Origin: Schnuerera sp. xch1
Lineage (GTDB): Bacteria; Bacillota; Clostridia; Tissierellales; Tepidimicrobiaceae
Reading direction: 5' to 3'
Assembly (NCBI RefSeq): GCF_019931165.1
Contig: NZ_JAIOUP010000001.1
Location: 248,001 to 312,000, forward strand
Length of the DNA: 64,000 bases
A program made the position numbers and the translations under genes. This document shows, piece by piece, positions 1 to 9,500 of the stretch (positions are counted from its first letter, which is position 1; every line of letters starts with the position of its first letter). The notes under the pieces are model-generated. The model saw nothing but the letters and a program-made list of their open reading frames with translations. It had not been told where the DNA came from and ran no database searches.

Positions 1-419
1 CCATAGACCTTCTCATCTCCCTTTATCAAACTCATCTGTGAAATATCAATAGGAACATCTTCTGCATCTATTAAAAGATAGTCTGGATTTATAATTTGCT
101 CATTTTTATTCTTTAAATTTAACACTGCTTTTTTCATGGCTAATCGTGTACTCTCTTTAATATTGATTTCATCTATAATCTTTGGTCCTACTTGTCCTAT
201 CCCTATAGCAATAGCATTATCAATTATAATATCGTATAATTTTTCTCTTTTTTTAGGAGACAATTTTTTTGAATCCTTCACTCCTTTAATAATTTCATCA
301 ATTGGCATTATAATTGCACAAGCTACTACATCGCCTGCTAAACAGCCTCTCCCTACTTCATCTATACATGCTATATATTTATATCCTTTATTCTGTAACG
401 TCCTTTCAATTTCAGTCAA
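1..419 (-). CDS. rnhB: Ribonuclease HII, N-terminal part (cut by window edge)
   Basis: RNase HII cuts RNA in RNA-DNA hybrids and removes single misincorporated ribonucleotides in the cytoplasm. The minus-strand frame from a TTG at 419 stays open to the window edge, giving 139 residues of a protein usually 200-260 long. The start is set by AAGGGGGTC just upstream. The catalytic DEVGRG is at residues 20-25, DSKKLS at 49-54, and a third acidic motif LLIDAED lies near residue 120. The usual GRGPLAGPV reads GRGCLAGDV here, and the usual LLIDG reads LLIDA; the catalytic acids are kept. It follows rbgA by 26 nt, the B. subtilis order ylqF-rnhB, and is probably co-transcribed with it. Confidence 0.93.
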   Translation of the reverse strand, partial: MTEIERTLQNKGYKYIACIDEVGRGCLAGDVVACAIIMPIDEIIKGVKDSKKLSPKKREKLYDIIIDNAIAIGIGQVGPKIIDEINIKESTRLAMKKAVLNLKNKNEQIINPDYLLIDAEDVPIDISQMSLIKGDEKVY

Positions 420-445
420 TTTTATGACCCCCTTATTCAAAACAG

Positions 446-1291
446 TTAATCAGGAAACTCTAGCGTGATTCTTCCTATCTTTCCATTTCTAAATTCATCT
501 AATATTAGATTACCGGCTTTATTAAAGTCCACTTCTCCTCCTGATATAATACAACCCCTCTTTTTGCCAATCTCCAATATGATCTCGTAAGAACTTTTAT
601 CCTTTACTGAAATCCTATATCGTTGTTCTAAATATTCAACAGATATGGAATTTAATTTATCTACCAATTTAATAGCTAAGCTTTCCAGATCCAGTAATTC
701 ATCCTTTATAGCCCCTGTGAATGCTAAATTCAATCCAACTTCTTTATCACTAAATTTTGGCCATAATATTCCTGGGGTATCCAATAACTCTAAATCACCT
801 TTTATCTTTATCCATTGATTTCCTTTCGTAACACCAGGTTTATTTCCTACCTTAGCTCCTTTTCTTTTTGATAAGCTATTTATCAATGTGGATTTCCCAG
901 CATTTGGTATTCCAATTATCATAGCTCTTGTAGGTTTATTCTTAATACCCTTTTTAGATAATGATTTTCTTTTTTCTTCAGTTAATAAATAGGTCATATT
1001 TATAACATCATCTAACCCCTTATTCTTTTTTGAATCAACAATAACTGAAGATATTCCATTACTTTTAAAGTATTCCTTCCATTCTAAGTTGTTCTTTTCA
1101 TTAGCTAAATCTGATTTATTCAATATTTTTAGTCTAGGCTTTTGCCCTATTATATTATCTATATCTGGATTTTGGCTGCTAAAAGGTATTCTTGCATCAA
1201 CTATTTCATATACTATGTCTACTAAAGATAGGTTTTTCTTAATAGATTCTTTAGCTTTTTTCATATGTCCAGGATACCAATTAATATTCAT
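446..1291 (-). CDS. rbgA: Ribosome biogenesis GTPase RbgA (YlqF)
   Basis: RbgA is a circularly permuted GTPase needed for late maturation of the 50S subunit. The permutation is visible: G4 NKSD at residues 58-61 comes before G1 GIPNAGKST (about 127-135), followed by the KPGVTKG switch region and G3 DTPGILWP (about 171-178). The C-terminal helical domain is about 90 residues. The length of 281 aa is usual. The ATG has TAGGTGAT at good spacing. It lies downstream of the rplS terminator and upstream of rnhB, as in B. subtilis. Confidence 0.96.
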   Translation of the reverse strand: MNINWYPGHMKKAKESIKKNLSLVDIVYEIVDARIPFSSQNPDIDNIIGQKPRLKILNKSDLANEKNNLEWKEYFKSNGISSVIVDSKKNKGLDDVINMTYLLTEEKRKSLSKKGIKNKPTRAMIIGIPNAGKSTLINSLSKRKGAKVGNKPGVTKGNQWIKIKGDLELLDTPGILWPKFSDKEVGLNLAFTGAIKDELLDLESLAIKLVDKLNSISVEYLEQRYRISVKDKSSYEIILEIGKKRGCIISGGEVDFNKAGNLILDEFRNGKIGRITLEFPD

Positions 1292-1310
1292 ATAATCACC
1301 TACTTTTTTT

Positions 1311-1338
1311 ATAAATAAAAAGGGACTATAAAAGTCCC
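1311..1338 (-). terminator. Rho-independent terminator after rplS
   Basis: On the minus strand GGGACT and AGTCCC (1322-1338) form a 6-bp stem with a 5-nt AT loop, followed by TTTTTATTTAT. It lies directly after rplS and before rbgA, so rplS can end here with some read-through into rbgA-rnhB. Confidence 0.8.
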
Positions 1339-1344
1339 AACATA

Positions 1345-1692
1345 TTAATACTTTCTCTTTTCCTTAACTTTAGCTGATTTTCCTTGTCTTTCTCTTAAAT
1401 AATAGAGTTTTGATCTTCTTACTTTACCTTTTCTAGTTACAACAAGTTTTTCAATTCTTGGAGAATGTAGAGGGAATGTTCTTTCAACACCTACCCCATA
1501 AGATAATCTTCTTACAGTAAAAGTTTCTCCAATTCCTCCACCTTGCCTTTTTATAACAGTGCCTTCAAATACTTGAATTCTTTCTCTACTACCTTCTTTA
1601 ACCTTATAATGAACTTGAACAGTATCACCTACTCTAAAATTAGGTAAATTATCCTTCATTTGTTCATCTTCTATTGTTCTAATTATATCCAC
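1345..1692 (-). CDS. rplS: 50S ribosomal protein L19
   Basis: L19 is a large-subunit protein at the interface with 30S. The protein is 115 aa, the family length. The family core [12 protein letters not shown] (about 20-31), [13 protein letters not shown] (about 42-54) and the basic C-terminal tail are present. The start is GTG with GGGAGG upstream. It has its own promoter and a structured leader (separate entries), so it is set apart from trmD although next to it. Confidence 0.98.
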   Translation of the reverse strand: MDIIRTIEDEQMKDNLPNFRVGDTVQVHYKVKEGSRERIQVFEGTVIKRQGGGIGETFTVRRLSYGVGVERTFPLHSPRIEKLVVTRKGKVRRSKLYYLRERQGKSAKVKEKRKY

Positions 1693-1768
1693 TGTTCAAA
1701 CCTCCCTTCTCCCTAGATGTTCATGCCGTCTATTCACGACAGAGGACCATCCATAGTTCTGTACGCTG
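1693..1768 (-). promoter_or_regulatory. Probable L19 leader (autoregulatory mRNA element of rplS)
   Basis: The about 75-nt leader between the rplS promoter and start is not coding. It contains TGTCGT-GAATAG-ACGGCA (6-bp stem with one G-U), an overlapping ACAGA/TCTGT pairing, and GATGG upstream of GAACATC, which could pair as GATG/CATC. This arrangement (GGATGGTCC..., GACGGCATGAACATC) is what I recall of the Firmicutes L19 leader class. The identification is from memory of the consensus, not from a covariance search. Confidence 0.6.
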
Positions 1769-1771
1769 AGT

Positions 1772-1800
1772 ATTATAGCATATGCGTATATAAAATACAA
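1772..1800 (-). promoter_or_regulatory. Sigma-A type promoter of rplS
   Basis: On the minus strand, -35 TTGTAT (1795-1800), a 17-nt spacer and -10 TATAAT (1772-1777). Transcription would start near 1765, just before the putative L19 leader. Confidence 0.8.
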
Positions 1801-1847
1801 CTTTTTATATTAATTTTTTTATAATATATAAGAAAATTTCCTTATTC

Positions 1848-2597
1848 TCACTTTCTTATCATTTTTTTTTTACTAAAGGCTTTTTTTATATTATTTAACA
1901 TATCAATTTCATCGTCTGTTAAATCCTTTTTTTCTAATAAATCTGGTCTCTTCATATATGTGTTCTTCAAAGATTGATATCTTCTCCATTTATCAATTCT
2001 TTTATGATTACCAGATAACAATATCTCTGGTACAGCTTCTCCATTAAAAGTTCTTGGTCTTGTATATTGAGGATATTCCAATAATCCATTATAGTGGGAC
2101 TCATCTATATAGGATTCTTCACTATTCAAAGCGCCTGGTAACAGCCTGATAATAGAATCAATTAATACCATCGCAGGAATTTCTCCACCAGTCAATACAT
2201 AATCACCTATGGATATTTCCATATCCACATAATTATCAATTATTCTATTATCTACTCCCTCATAATGACCACACAAAAGTATTAAATGTTCTTTTCTGGA
2301 TAACAACTTTCCTAAATTTTGATCATAAAGCCTTCCCTGAGGAGATAAATATATAACAGTAGAGTCATCCGACTTTACACTTGATAAAGCTTCATAAATA
2401 GGTTCAGGTTTCATTACCATTCCTGGACCACCACCAAAGGGATAATCATCAACCCTTTTATGCTTATCTTTAGAAAAGTCTCTAATATTTACTGTCTTTA
2501 GAGAGAATAAACCCTTCTCTATAGTTCTCCCTATAATACTCCATTTCTCAAAAACATCAAATATCTCTGGAAACAAAGTCAAAATATCAATTTTCAT
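1848..2597 (-). CDS. trmD: tRNA (guanine37-N1)-methyltransferase TrmD
   Basis: TrmD methylates G37 next to the anticodon using S-adenosylmethionine and prevents +1 frameshifting. It is a SPOUT knot enzyme; the knot segment LLCGHYEGVDNR and IGDYVLTGGE (about residues 107-140) is present. The length of 249 aa is standard. The ATG overlaps the rimM stop by 4 nt (ATGA), so the two are translationally coupled. It is the last gene before the separately transcribed rplS. Confidence 0.97.
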   Translation of the reverse strand: MKIDILTLFPEIFDVFEKWSIIGRTIEKGLFSLKTVNIRDFSKDKHKRVDDYPFGGGPGMVMKPEPIYEALSSVKSDDSTVIYLSPQGRLYDQNLGKLLSRKEHLILLCGHYEGVDNRIIDNYVDMEISIGDYVLTGGEIPAMVLIDSIIRLLPGALNSEESYIDESHYNGLLEYPQYTRPRTFNGEAVPEILLSGNHKRIDKWRRYQSLKNTYMKRPDLLEKKDLTDDEIDMLNNIKKAFSKKKMIRK

Positions 2598-3097
2598 TCT
2601 ATCATTCCTTCAATTGGATCAATAGTAATCTTCTCGTTATTAATATCTACATCAACAACAAATTCTTTTACTGCTGGTATTAAATATTCCTTACCTGTTT
2701 CCATGTTTTTTACAGTATATACATCATTACTGGTCGATTGAATAACATCATTTACTATACCTATTTTTTTACCTTCAGTATCAAATACTGTACAACCTAT
2801 AATATCAAATATAAAGTAATGATCCTCAGGTAATTTGACCTTATCTTTTACATCTATATAGATAAACTCATCTTTAAATTTCAATACTTCATTTATATTA
2901 TTAAACTCTTTGAATTTTAATATAACCAATTCTTTAAAATATTTAACTCTCTCAATTTCAAATTTGGCTTTATCATAACCTAAATAGATTATTTCTAAGT
3001 CATCAAATCTAGTTATGTCATCCGTTAAAGGATATACTTTTAATTCTCCTTTAATTCCATGAGTATTAATTATTCTACCAATCTTTATATAATCCAT
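2594..3097 (-). CDS. rimM: 16S rRNA processing protein RimM
   Basis: RimM binds S19 and helps mature the 30S head domain. Starting at the ATG at 3097 (GGTGA upstream) gives 167 aa beginning MDYIKIGRIINTHG, the normal RimM N-terminus (IGRI..THG). An earlier in-frame TTG at 3133 would add 12 unlikely residues and sits in a hairpin. The N-terminal RimM barrel is about 1-85 and the PRC-barrel-like half about 95-165. It overlaps trmD by 4 nt. Confidence 0.95.
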   Translation of the reverse strand: MDYIKIGRIINTHGIKGELKVYPLTDDITRFDDLEIIYLGYDKAKFEIERVKYFKELVILKFKEFNNINEVLKFKDEFIYIDVKDKVKLPEDHYFIFDIIGCTVFDTEGKKIGIVNDVIQSTSNDVYTVKNMETGKEYLIPAVKEFVVDVDINNEKITIDPIEGMIE

Positions 3098-3122
3098 ATA
3101 TTCACCAACCATTATAGTAGAA

Positions 3123-3142
3123 GGGTACCTCAAAAGGCACCC
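3123..3142 (-). other. GC-rich hairpin between khpA and rimM
   Basis: On the minus strand GGGTGCC-TTTTGA-GGTACCC forms a 7-bp stem (one G-U pair) with a 6-nt loop between the khpA stop and the rimM start. No T-tract follows, so it is more likely a processing or partial attenuation element than a terminator. Confidence 0.5.
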
Positions 3143-3154
3143 CGGCAGTACTTA

Positions 3155-3385
3155 CTACTGAATAATTTCCACTACTACTCTTTTGTTTTCTTTAATTGCA
3201 GCTGCCTTAACAACTGTTCTAATAGCCTTTGCTATCCTACCTTGTTTTCCAATTATCTTACCCATGTCTTCTTCAGCAACCTTTAACTCAATTATAACTG
3301 ATTGAGTTCCTTCTATTTCCTTAACATCTACTTTATCTGGGTTGTCTACAAGTGCTTTTGCTATTACTTCAACTAATTCACCCAT
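3155..3385 (-). CDS. khpA: KH-domain RNA-binding protein KhpA (YlqC)
   Basis: KhpA is a small single-KH-domain RNA chaperone that in other Firmicutes pairs with KhpB and affects cell size and division. The 76-residue protein carries the GKIIGKQGR loop (GxxG, about residues 39-47) and the flanking helix AKAIRTVVKAA. The ATG has AGGAGGTG. It sits between rpsP and rimM as in B. subtilis, but the ylqD gene found there is missing. Confidence 0.93.
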   Translation of the reverse strand: MGELVEVIAKALVDNPDKVDVKEIEGTQSVIIELKVAEEDMGKIIGKQGRIAKAIRTVVKAAAIKENKRVVVEIIQ

Positions 3386-3403
3386 GTTGGCACCTCCTAG
3401 AAA

Positions 3404-3682
3404 CTATTCTCCAGTATTTGAATCAACTTCACTATCTTTTTCATATATACCATTTTCTCTAAATAATCTATCTACAGTATCTGTAGGCTTAGCACCATTA
3501 TTTAACCAATTAGTAGCTTTTTCATCATCTATCTTAACCGTTTTAGGATTAGTCAAAGGATTGTAATATCCTATTTCCTCAATAAAACGTCCATTTCTTG
3601 GAGAACGTGAATCAGCCACAATAATTCTATAGAAAGGGTTTTTCTTAGCTCCCATTCTTTTTAATCTGATTTTTACTGCCAT
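3404..3682 (-). CDS. rpsP: 30S ribosomal protein S16
   Basis: S16 is an early assembling 30S protein. It is 92 aa and starts [13 protein letters not shown], with [21 protein letters not shown] (shown as a signature of the family) at about 17-37. The start has AGAGGAGGTG. The C-terminal tail is acidic. It lies between ffh and khpA in the usual Firmicutes order. Confidence 0.98.
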   Translation of the reverse strand: MAVKIRLKRMGAKKNPFYRIIVADSRSPRNGRFIEEIGYYNPLTNPKTVKIDDEKATNWLNNGAKPTDTVDRLFRENGIYEKDSEVDSNTGE

Positions 3683-3713
3683 CTTTACACCTCCTCTATT
3701 AGTAAGTATCTAT

Positions 3714-5054
3714 TTAGAAAAAGGGGAATCTAGATTTCCCTTTTTTCTTCATTGTTTTCTCCATGTCAGTAAATCTTCTCATCATCTTTTTGGTTTCTTT
3801 AAATTGCTTTAAAAGCTTGTTAACATCTTGTACAGTTGTTCCACTGCCTTTTGCTATCCTTTTTCTTCTACTACTATCTATGATAGAAGGATCAGTTCTC
3901 TCTTCTAAAGTCATTGATTGTATAACAGCCTGTATTTTAACTATTTCTTTCTCATCTACATCCAAGTTCTTTAAAGCTTTAGAATTAACCCCGGGTATCA
4001 TTCCCAACAATTCATCTAAAGGTCCTAAATTCTTTACTTGATCTATTTGATCTAAAAAATCATCTAAAGTAAATTGTTGAGAACGAATTTTCTTTTCTAA
4101 TTCTTTAGCCTTCTTTTCATCTATAGAAACTTGAGCCTTTTCAATCAGACTCAATACATCTCCCATGCCCAATATCCTTGAAGCCATTCTATCTGGGTGA
4201 AATGGTTCTAACTGATCCATCTTTTCACCCATACCTATGAATTTAATGGGTTTTCCTGTAACAGTCCTAATTGATAATGCAGCTCCACCTCTTGCATCTC
4301 CATCCAACTTAGTAAGTGCTATTCCTGTTATACCAAGTTTCTCATTAAATATTTCTGCAACATTTACTGCATCCTGTCCTGTCATAGAATCAACAACTAG
4401 CAATATTTCTTGTGGATTTACTGAATCATTTATATCTTGTAATTCTTCCATTAAACCTTCGTCTATATGAAGTCTTCCTGCAGTATCTATTATTATACAA
4501 TCATTATTGTTCTTTCTACCATGTTCTATAGCTGCTTTTGCAATATCTACTGGACTGTTTTTGTCTCCCATTGTAAATACAGGTACTCCTACCTTTTCTC
4601 CTACAACCTTTAATTGTTTAATCGCTGCAGGCCTATAAACATCACAGGCTACAAGCAAAGGATTCTTGTTTTGTTTTTTAAGATTATTAGCTAGTTTTGC
4701 AGAAGTAGTAGTTTTACCAGCTCCTTGTAATCCACACATCAGTATAACCGTTGGTGGACTGGAAGCAAAGTTTATCTTTGTTTCACTTTCTCCCATCAAG
4801 TTAGTCAATTCTTCATTTACAATTTTAATTACTTGTTGTCCAGGAGTTAAGCTTTCCATTACTTCTGAGCCAACGGCCCTTTGCTTTACACTTTTAGTAA
4901 AGTCCTTTACAACTTTAAAATTAACATCTGCTTCTAAAAGGGCAAGTCTTACTTCTCTCATAGCATTATCTACATCTTTTTCGGAAAGTTTTCCTTTTCC
5001 CTTCAGCTTTCCAAGTGCATTCTGAAGTTTTTCTGATAAGCTTTCAAATACCAT
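3714..5054 (-). CDS. ffh: Signal recognition particle protein Ffh
   Basis: Ffh binds 4.5S/6S-type SRP RNA and signal peptides of nascent membrane proteins and docks on FtsY. N and G domains (about 1-295) show GLQGAGKTTT (G1, about 106-115), DTAGRLH (G3) and TKLDGDARGG (G4). The methionine-rich M domain (about 300-446) includes GMIPG and the RNA-binding SSRRKRIAKGSG. The C-terminus is KSRFPFF. The ATG overlaps the ylxM stop (TAATG), so the pair is coupled. 446 aa is the normal length. Confidence 0.97.
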   Translation of the reverse strand: MVFESLSEKLQNALGKLKGKGKLSEKDVDNAMREVRLALLEADVNFKVVKDFTKSVKQRAVGSEVMESLTPGQQVIKIVNEELTNLMGESETKINFASSPPTVILMCGLQGAGKTTTSAKLANNLKKQNKNPLLVACDVYRPAAIKQLKVVGEKVGVPVFTMGDKNSPVDIAKAAIEHGRKNNNDCIIIDTAGRLHIDEGLMEELQDINDSVNPQEILLVVDSMTGQDAVNVAEIFNEKLGITGIALTKLDGDARGGAALSIRTVTGKPIKFIGMGEKMDQLEPFHPDRMASRILGMGDVLSLIEKAQVSIDEKKAKELEKKIRSQQFTLDDFLDQIDQVKNLGPLDELLGMIPGVNSKALKNLDVDEKEIVKIQAVIQSMTLEERTDPSIIDSSRRKRIAKGSGTTVQDVNKLLKQFKETKKMMRRFTDMEKTMKKKGKSRFPFF

Positions 5055-5437
5055 TAATTAACGACCTCCTGATTGTTATCAATAATTGTTTTCACTACAT
5101 CCTTAAGGTCTTCAGCTTTTTTAAGTATTTTTTCATTATTTATGAGTTTTGATTCTTTTTCTATATCTACTGCTAATTCATAAATTTTGTTGATCTCTTT
5201 TTTACTGTTATAAAATTTATTAACCAATTTTAGTGTATTTTCAAATTCGTATAAATTTTCTTCAGCTCTTTTTAATGTATCAAATACTCCCTGTCTACTA
5301 ATACCTAATTCTTCTCCTATCTCAGCTAATGAAAGATCATAAATGTAGTATAATTCAATAGCAGTATACTGTTTTTCACTGAGTAACTTCCCATAAAAAT
5401 CAAACAAAATTCCAACTTCAACCAACTTGTCAATCAT
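5054..5437 (-). CDS. ylxM: YlxM family helix-turn-helix protein
   Basis: YlxM (p13) is a small DNA-binding-like protein coded next to ffh and linked to the SRP in streptococci. The ATG at 5437 with GGTGATATA gives 127 aa. An earlier in-frame start would fall inside a large palindrome. The sigma-70 region-4-like HTH is LSLAEIGEELGISRQGVFD (about 38-56). The C-terminal half is charged and helical. It is coupled to ffh through TAATG. A palindrome lies over its promoter (separate entries). Confidence 0.92.
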   Translation of the reverse strand: MIDKLVEVGILFDFYGKLLSEKQYTAIELYYIYDLSLAEIGEELGISRQGVFDTLKRAEENLYEFENTLKLVNKFYNSKKEINKIYELAVDIEKESKLINNEKILKKAEDLKDVVKTIIDNNQEVVN

Positions 5438-5451
5438 TATATCACCAAACC

Positions 5452-5492
5452 AAAATAATACTGTCAAGTTTTTTACTTGACAGTATTATTTT
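5452..5492. other. 17-bp perfect inverted repeat over the ylxM-ffh promoter
   Basis: Arms 5452-5468 and 5476-5492 are exact reverse complements separated by TTTTTTA. The repeat covers the -10 box and predicted start of transcription of the ylxM promoter and ends 15 nt before the ATG. It could be an operator or, as RNA, a long hairpin; it may also serve as the ftsY terminator, since the 3' arm ends in TATTATTTT. Confidence 0.8.
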
Positions 5493-5516
5493 AGTATAAT
5501 CAAACAGTCTTGTCAA
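5488..5516 (-). promoter_or_regulatory. Sigma-A type promoter of ylxM-ffh
   Basis: On the minus strand, -35 TTGACA (5511-5516), 17-nt spacer, -10 TAAAAT (5488-5493), between ftsY and ylxM. It would drive ylxM, ffh and the downstream rpsP-khpA-rimM-trmD genes. Confidence 0.75.
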
Positions 5517-5539
5517 TATGAAATTAAATTTTTATATTA

Positions 5540-6529
5540 TCAATCAAAAATCGCTTCTACAAAATCATCTGTATCAAACTTTTGAAGGTCATCAATACTT
5601 TCTCCAACCCCAATAAGTTTAACAGGCAGCCCTAACTCTGATTGAATTGCTATAACAACTCCTCCTTTGGCAGTGCCATCCAACTTAGTTAAAGCAACTC
5701 CTGTTATATCACATACTTCTTTAAATACCCTTGCTTGGGAAATCGCATTTTGACCGGTAGTAGCATCCAACACTAGTAAAACCTCTTTTTCTGCCTCTGG
5801 ATATTCACGTTCTACTACACGAAATATTTTATTAAGTTCATTCATTAAATTCTTTTTGCTATGAAGTCTTCCAGCAGTATCACATATTAAAACATCTGCT
5901 TTTCTAGATTTAGCAGCATGTATACCGTCAAAGATTACTGCAGCAGGATCTGCTCCCTCACTATGACTTATAAATTCAGTTTTCGCTCTATTACTCCATT
6001 CCTCTAGTTGTTCAATTGCAGCAGCTCTAAAAGTATCACCAGCTGCAATAATTACCTTTTTACCTTCTCTCCTTAAATTATATGAAAGTTTCCCAATTGT
6101 AGTTGTCTTGCCAGCACCATTAACTCCAACCACTAAGACAACTACAGGAGAAGATCTAATGTTTAAATTATTGTCCAGGTTGGATTCAGCCATAATATTT
6201 TTTATTTCTGATTTCAAAAGCTCTTTTATCTTATCAGGATCTGTTACCTTTTCCTTCTTTACTCTATCCTTTAATCTATCAATAATATTCATAGTTGTAT
6301 TAATTCCCACATCAGCAGTCACTAATATCTCTTCTAAATCGTCAAATAACTCGTCGTCAATCTTGATATATGATTTGAGTATGTTATCTATCTTATCTGT
6401 CATTCCTTTTCTAGTCTTACCCAATCCAACTTTTAATTTATCAAAAAAATTCAATTTTGAATTCTCTGATAGTTCATTTTTTTCTCTTTGTTCTTCTTCG
6501 CTTTTCCTATTGAATAAATTTTTAAACAT
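5540..6529 (-). CDS. ftsY: SRP receptor FtsY
   Basis: FtsY is the membrane-associated SRP receptor GTPase and partner of Ffh. The charged N-terminal A segment (about 1-30) is short. The NG domain shows GVNGAGKTTTIG (about 133-144), DTAGRLHSKKNLM and TKLDGTAKGG (about 277-286). 329 aa is typical. The ATG has AAGGAGGGT. It follows smc by 11 nt, matching the smc-ftsY pair of B. subtilis. Confidence 0.97.
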   Translation of the reverse strand: MFKNLFNRKSEEEQREKNELSENSKLNFFDKLKVGLGKTRKGMTDKIDNILKSYIKIDDELFDDLEEILVTADVGINTTMNIIDRLKDRVKKEKVTDPDKIKELLKSEIKNIMAESNLDNNLNIRSSPVVVLVVGVNGAGKTTTIGKLSYNLRREGKKVIIAAGDTFRAAAIEQLEEWSNRAKTEFISHSEGADPAAVIFDGIHAAKSRKADVLICDTAGRLHSKKNLMNELNKIFRVVEREYPEAEKEVLLVLDATTGQNAISQARVFKEVCDITGVALTKLDGTAKGGVVIAIQSELGLPVKLIGVGESIDDLQKFDTDDFVEAIFD

Positions 6530-6540
6530 ATCTACCCTCC

Positions 6541-9500
6541 TTAACTTGCAACTTCTTCCAGATTATCAGTCAGTTTAACAGAAACTATTTTACTTATACC
6601 TTCTTCTTCCATAGTTACTCCATATAACACATCGGCCATTTCCATAGTGCCTTGCCTATGAGTTATCATAATAAATTGTGTATTGGCAGCAAAATTCTTT
6701 AAATAATTTGTGTATCTACCAATGTTTGCATCATCAAGAGCAGCATCTATTTCATCCAATATACAAAAAGGTGTTGGCTTAACCTTTAAAATTGCAAATA
6801 ATAATGTTACTGCAGTTAATGATTTTTCTCCGCCTGAAAGCAAGTTTAAATTTTGTAACTTCTTTCCTGGTGGTTGAACTTTAACTTCTATCCCACAATT
6901 TAAAATATCTTCTTCATCTTCTAATGCTATACTTGCCTTTCCCCCTCCAAAAAGTATGGAAAATACTTCATTGAATTTTTCATTTATCTTTTTAAAATTG
7001 ATTAAAAATTGCTTTTTCATCTTTTCTTCCATATCTCGTATAACCTTTTTAAGATCTTCTTTAGCTGATAATAGATCTTTGTGTTGTTTTGTCATAAATT
7101 CTAATCTTTCCTTAACCGCCTCGAATTCTTTTATTGAACTTAAATTTACTGATCCTAATCTTTTGATTTCATTCTTTAACTTTTTCACTTCTTTAGTTGC
7201 TTTATCTAAATCATCTAATTCAATCCACAGTTCTAGTGCTTGTTCATAATTTAATTCGTATTCATCCAATAATTTCGAGTATATGTTTTCTAAATTTACA
7301 CTACGCTTAGTTTCTTTTAAATCCCAACTATTTTTACTTTTTTCAAGTTTACTAATATCTTCATTTATCTCTTTTAATCGATTTTGTTTTAAATAAAAAT
7401 CATTCATCAATTTTTCTTTTTGTCTCTTTAATGCTGTTAATTCTTCATCCTGTCTTTTCTTATCTATTAACAATTTTTCTATTTCATCTTTCATAAGTAA
7501 AATATTATTAGATATCTCATCTATTTCTACCTTTTTACTCTCAGACTCATTCTTTTTTAAATCAATTGAATTAATAATACTTTGTGTTTTGTTTTCTATC
7601 ACTTCAAGTTTTTCTCTATTGTTAGTTAACCTATTCTCTATAGAATTTATTCTTATTTTAACATCAGTTACTTCCTCCATTGATCCTTCACGAGTATCCT
7701 TCTCTTTTTCAAATTTTTCCATTAATTCTTCTATATTTGCCTTGATTATATTGTTTTGATCACTTAACTGCTCTATTTCTCCTTCAAGTATCTTTTTATC
7801 TTTATCTATATCATTCAATTCTAATTTTAACTGTTTAATTTCATCTTTAAATTTTACTATTGAACCATCACTTCTATCCAATTCTGTAGCATATTTATTC
7901 TTTTCATTTTCTATTTTAATAATTTCAATATTAATATTATGAAGTTTTTCATCTTTTTCCTTTATCTTTTGAGAATAGTCTTTCAAAATCAATTTTATAT
8001 CAGATTTATCTTGTTCCAATTTTTCTTGTGTTTTTGAAAGTTCATTTATTTCCTTTTTAATCTTTTCAATTCTAAATTTCCTATTAAGTAAGTTGTTATT
8101 GACCTTTGATAGACTTCCTCCAGTCATAGACCCTCCAGGATTTATGATATCCCCTTTAATAGTTACAATCCTAAAAGAATAATTAAATCTTCTTGCAACT
8201 AAGTTTGCATCATCTAAATCATCTACAACTATAGTTCTGCCTAATAAATATTCTATAATGTCTTTATATAGATCATCAAAAGTAACTAATTCAGAACCTA
8301 ATCCAATTATATTGTATTGTTCTCTATCCTTAGGATTTATATCAATAGATTTACTTTTTATTGTGGAAATTGGTAAGAATGTTATTCTTCCTAATCTTTT
8401 ATTTCTAAGATAATTTATTATATATTTAGCATCATTTTCATCTTTAGTCACTACATTTTGTAAGCTTCCACCTAATGCAACTTGTATAGCCTTTTCATAT
8501 TTCGGTTCTACTTTAATTAAATCTGCCACAATTCCTATTAACCTATTACTTAAATCTCTATCCTTCTTACATGCTAACATCAAGTTCTTCACACTTTTAT
8601 AATATCCTTCATAATCTTCTTCCATATTCTTTAACAAATTAAAATTAGAAATCTTTCCTTGTAGATCAACTTTGTTTTGATTAATTTGTGCATAAAGTTT
8701 ATCCAACTTATCCTTATATTTTTGTTCTTCTAACTTTAAATTTGCAAGCTGCCTATTCTCTTTAACAATTTCTTTTTCTTTTTTTAATTCATCCTCTTTA
8801 AACTGTTCCAGCAAACCTTTATCTGTTCTTTTCCTTTCTGATAGAGAATCAATATCCTTTTCTATCTGCTTAATTCTTTTAGATATATTTTCTTTAAAAC
8901 TAACTATATTATTTAATTTGCTTTTTTTATCTGTAATTAAATTATATAATTTATAAATTCTATCTTTCCCATCTTCTATCTCTTTTTCACTTTTTTGAAT
9001 ATTTTCATTCAATTTTTCAAGTCGAATATTTTTTTTATTATAATCTTTTCTCAACACATCAAGTTCTTCCTCTATTTTTGCATTAGTTTCTGTTAAAGTA
9101 GTTTTTTCATTTTTCAGTTCTTCAATATTAGAATTTAATTCATTCATTTCATTATTTAATCTTTCGATATCCTTTATATAAAATTTCTTTTTCTCTTGTA
9201 ACAATGTCAAATCATTTTCATTTTTGTTTAAATATTTAGTTATTTCATCCTTCTCTTTTTGGAACGATTCTATTGATAAATCCTTATCCTCAATTTTTAA
9301 TTTTATTGAATTTAAAGTTTCATCAACTTGATCTTTATCCTTTAAAATTAAATCAATTTTATCCTGAATTTTTTCTTTTTCACTTTGACTTGTTTCTATT
9401 TCCTTTTTTAGCTTGTCTACTTTCCTAATCAACAAATTTACTTCAATTTCCTTTAGCTTATTAGATAGATCTAGGAATTGTGAGGCCTTTTTAGACTGTT

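Noticed and set aside
6108-6578. 156-codon plus-strand frame opposite ftsY
   Set aside because: It is antisense to the conserved FtsY reading frame, has no ribosome site and no recognisable protein features.
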